From: Acidobacteriota bacterium
GTDB lineage: Bacteria > Acidobacteriota > Vicinamibacteria > Vicinamibacterales > UBA8438
DNA: 5,818 nt
NCBI GenBank assembly: GCA_011523485.1
Contig: WTGR01000426.1
Coordinates: 1-5,818 of the forward strand
Reading direction: 5' to 3'
Made by a program: the position numbers and the translations under genes
In this document: one piece after another, positions 5,731-5,818 of the stretch
How positions within the stretch are numbered: position 1 is the stretch's first letter
Layout: the number at the start of each line of letters is the position of its first letter
The notes under the pieces: model-generated
Seen by the model: the letters and a program-made list of their open reading frames with translations, nothing else
What the model was told of the DNA's origin: nothing
The model's database searches: none

Positions 5731-5818
5731 CCGCCCTCACGCCGCGCTGCAGCTGATGCGCTGACTGAAGCGGCTCGAGCGCAGCGGGATCTGCCTGCGC
5801 ACATCGATGAGTCCCCTC
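5684..5818 (+). repeat. Right arm: inverted, mutated copy of a gcvP segment
   Basis: Read on the plus strand this translates as [20 protein letters not shown], then LQLMR-stop-LKRLERSGICLRTSMSPL. It is clearly the same protein segment as the gcvP on the minus strand but with about a dozen replacements and an in-frame TGA at 5762-5764. Differences from the left arm are all substitutions, mostly transversions, spread over the three codon positions, and denser away from the palindrome centre. That is not the pattern of a gene under selection. The copy runs off the window, so its full length is unknown. Confidence 0.85.

Noticed and set aside
2822..5740. 972-codon open frame on the minus strand spanning HEPN, nth, the intergenic region and gcvP
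   Set aside because: It is antisense to nth and out of frame with gcvP, its product is Arg/Ala/Pro-rich without domains, and long empty frames are expected at this GC content. Its short stretch SFKAIVNEVLRNGL is the antitoxin remnant, listed separately.
1..5818. CRISPR arrays, tRNA or rRNA genes, insertion sequences
   Set aside because: No regularly spaced repeats, cloverleaf-like or rRNA-like stretches, and no transposase motifs or matched terminal inverted repeats were seen by eye. The right-hand palindrome is gcvP sequence, not an IS end.

Overview
The window is GC-rich, densely coding bacterial DNA. It looks like accessory chromosome from an environmental, probably uncultured bacterium. 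The fusion of DUF305 to an LVIVD-type beta-propeller with an acidic linker, together with the GC content, suggests Acidobacteriota (Vicinamibacteria-like) or a similar high-GC lineage. That placement is an inference; there is no rRNA or other marker gene to test it.

Layout. (1) Positions 1-2180, plus strand: the 3' part of a large, probably exported protein with a DUF305 domain, an acidic linker, a beta-propeller of LVIVD-like repeats and a C-terminal helical tail. Its 5' end lies left of the window. (2) Positions 2214-2942, plus strand: a compact cluster of toxin-antitoxin-like accessory genes in various states of decay. A DUF4160 gene has its conserved middle in another frame, bounded by two compensating frameshifts. 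The start of a DUF2442 gene overlaps its 3' end and then loses similarity, and a HEPN-domain gene follows. (3) Positions 3065-3712, plus strand: an intact nth (endonuclease III) with all catalytic and Fe-S residues. (4) Positions 3713-4158: a convergent intergenic stretch holding, on the minus strand, a frameshifted and N-terminally truncated ribbon-helix-helix (VapB-like) antitoxin remnant that abuts the stop codon of gcvP. (5) Positions 4159 to about 5678, minus strand: the C-terminal half of gcvP, the glycine decarboxylase P-protein. (6) Positions 5539-5818: a large imperfect palindrome. The last ~135 bases are an inverted, mutated copy of the preceding gcvP segment, so the gcvP reading frame is broken in mid-gene.

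The two housekeeping functions (base-excision repair by Nth and glycine cleavage by GcvP) converge and do not appear to cooperate. The space around nth holds remnants of small defence or addiction-type genes, as is common where toxin-antitoxin modules insert and decay. I do not see an intact new system. The points most worth a second look are the scrambled DUF4160-DUF2442-HEPN cluster, the antitoxin remnant beside gcvP, and the palindrome at the right edge. The pattern of changes in the palindrome fits sequencing or assembly error, or neutral decay, better than a functional duplicate.
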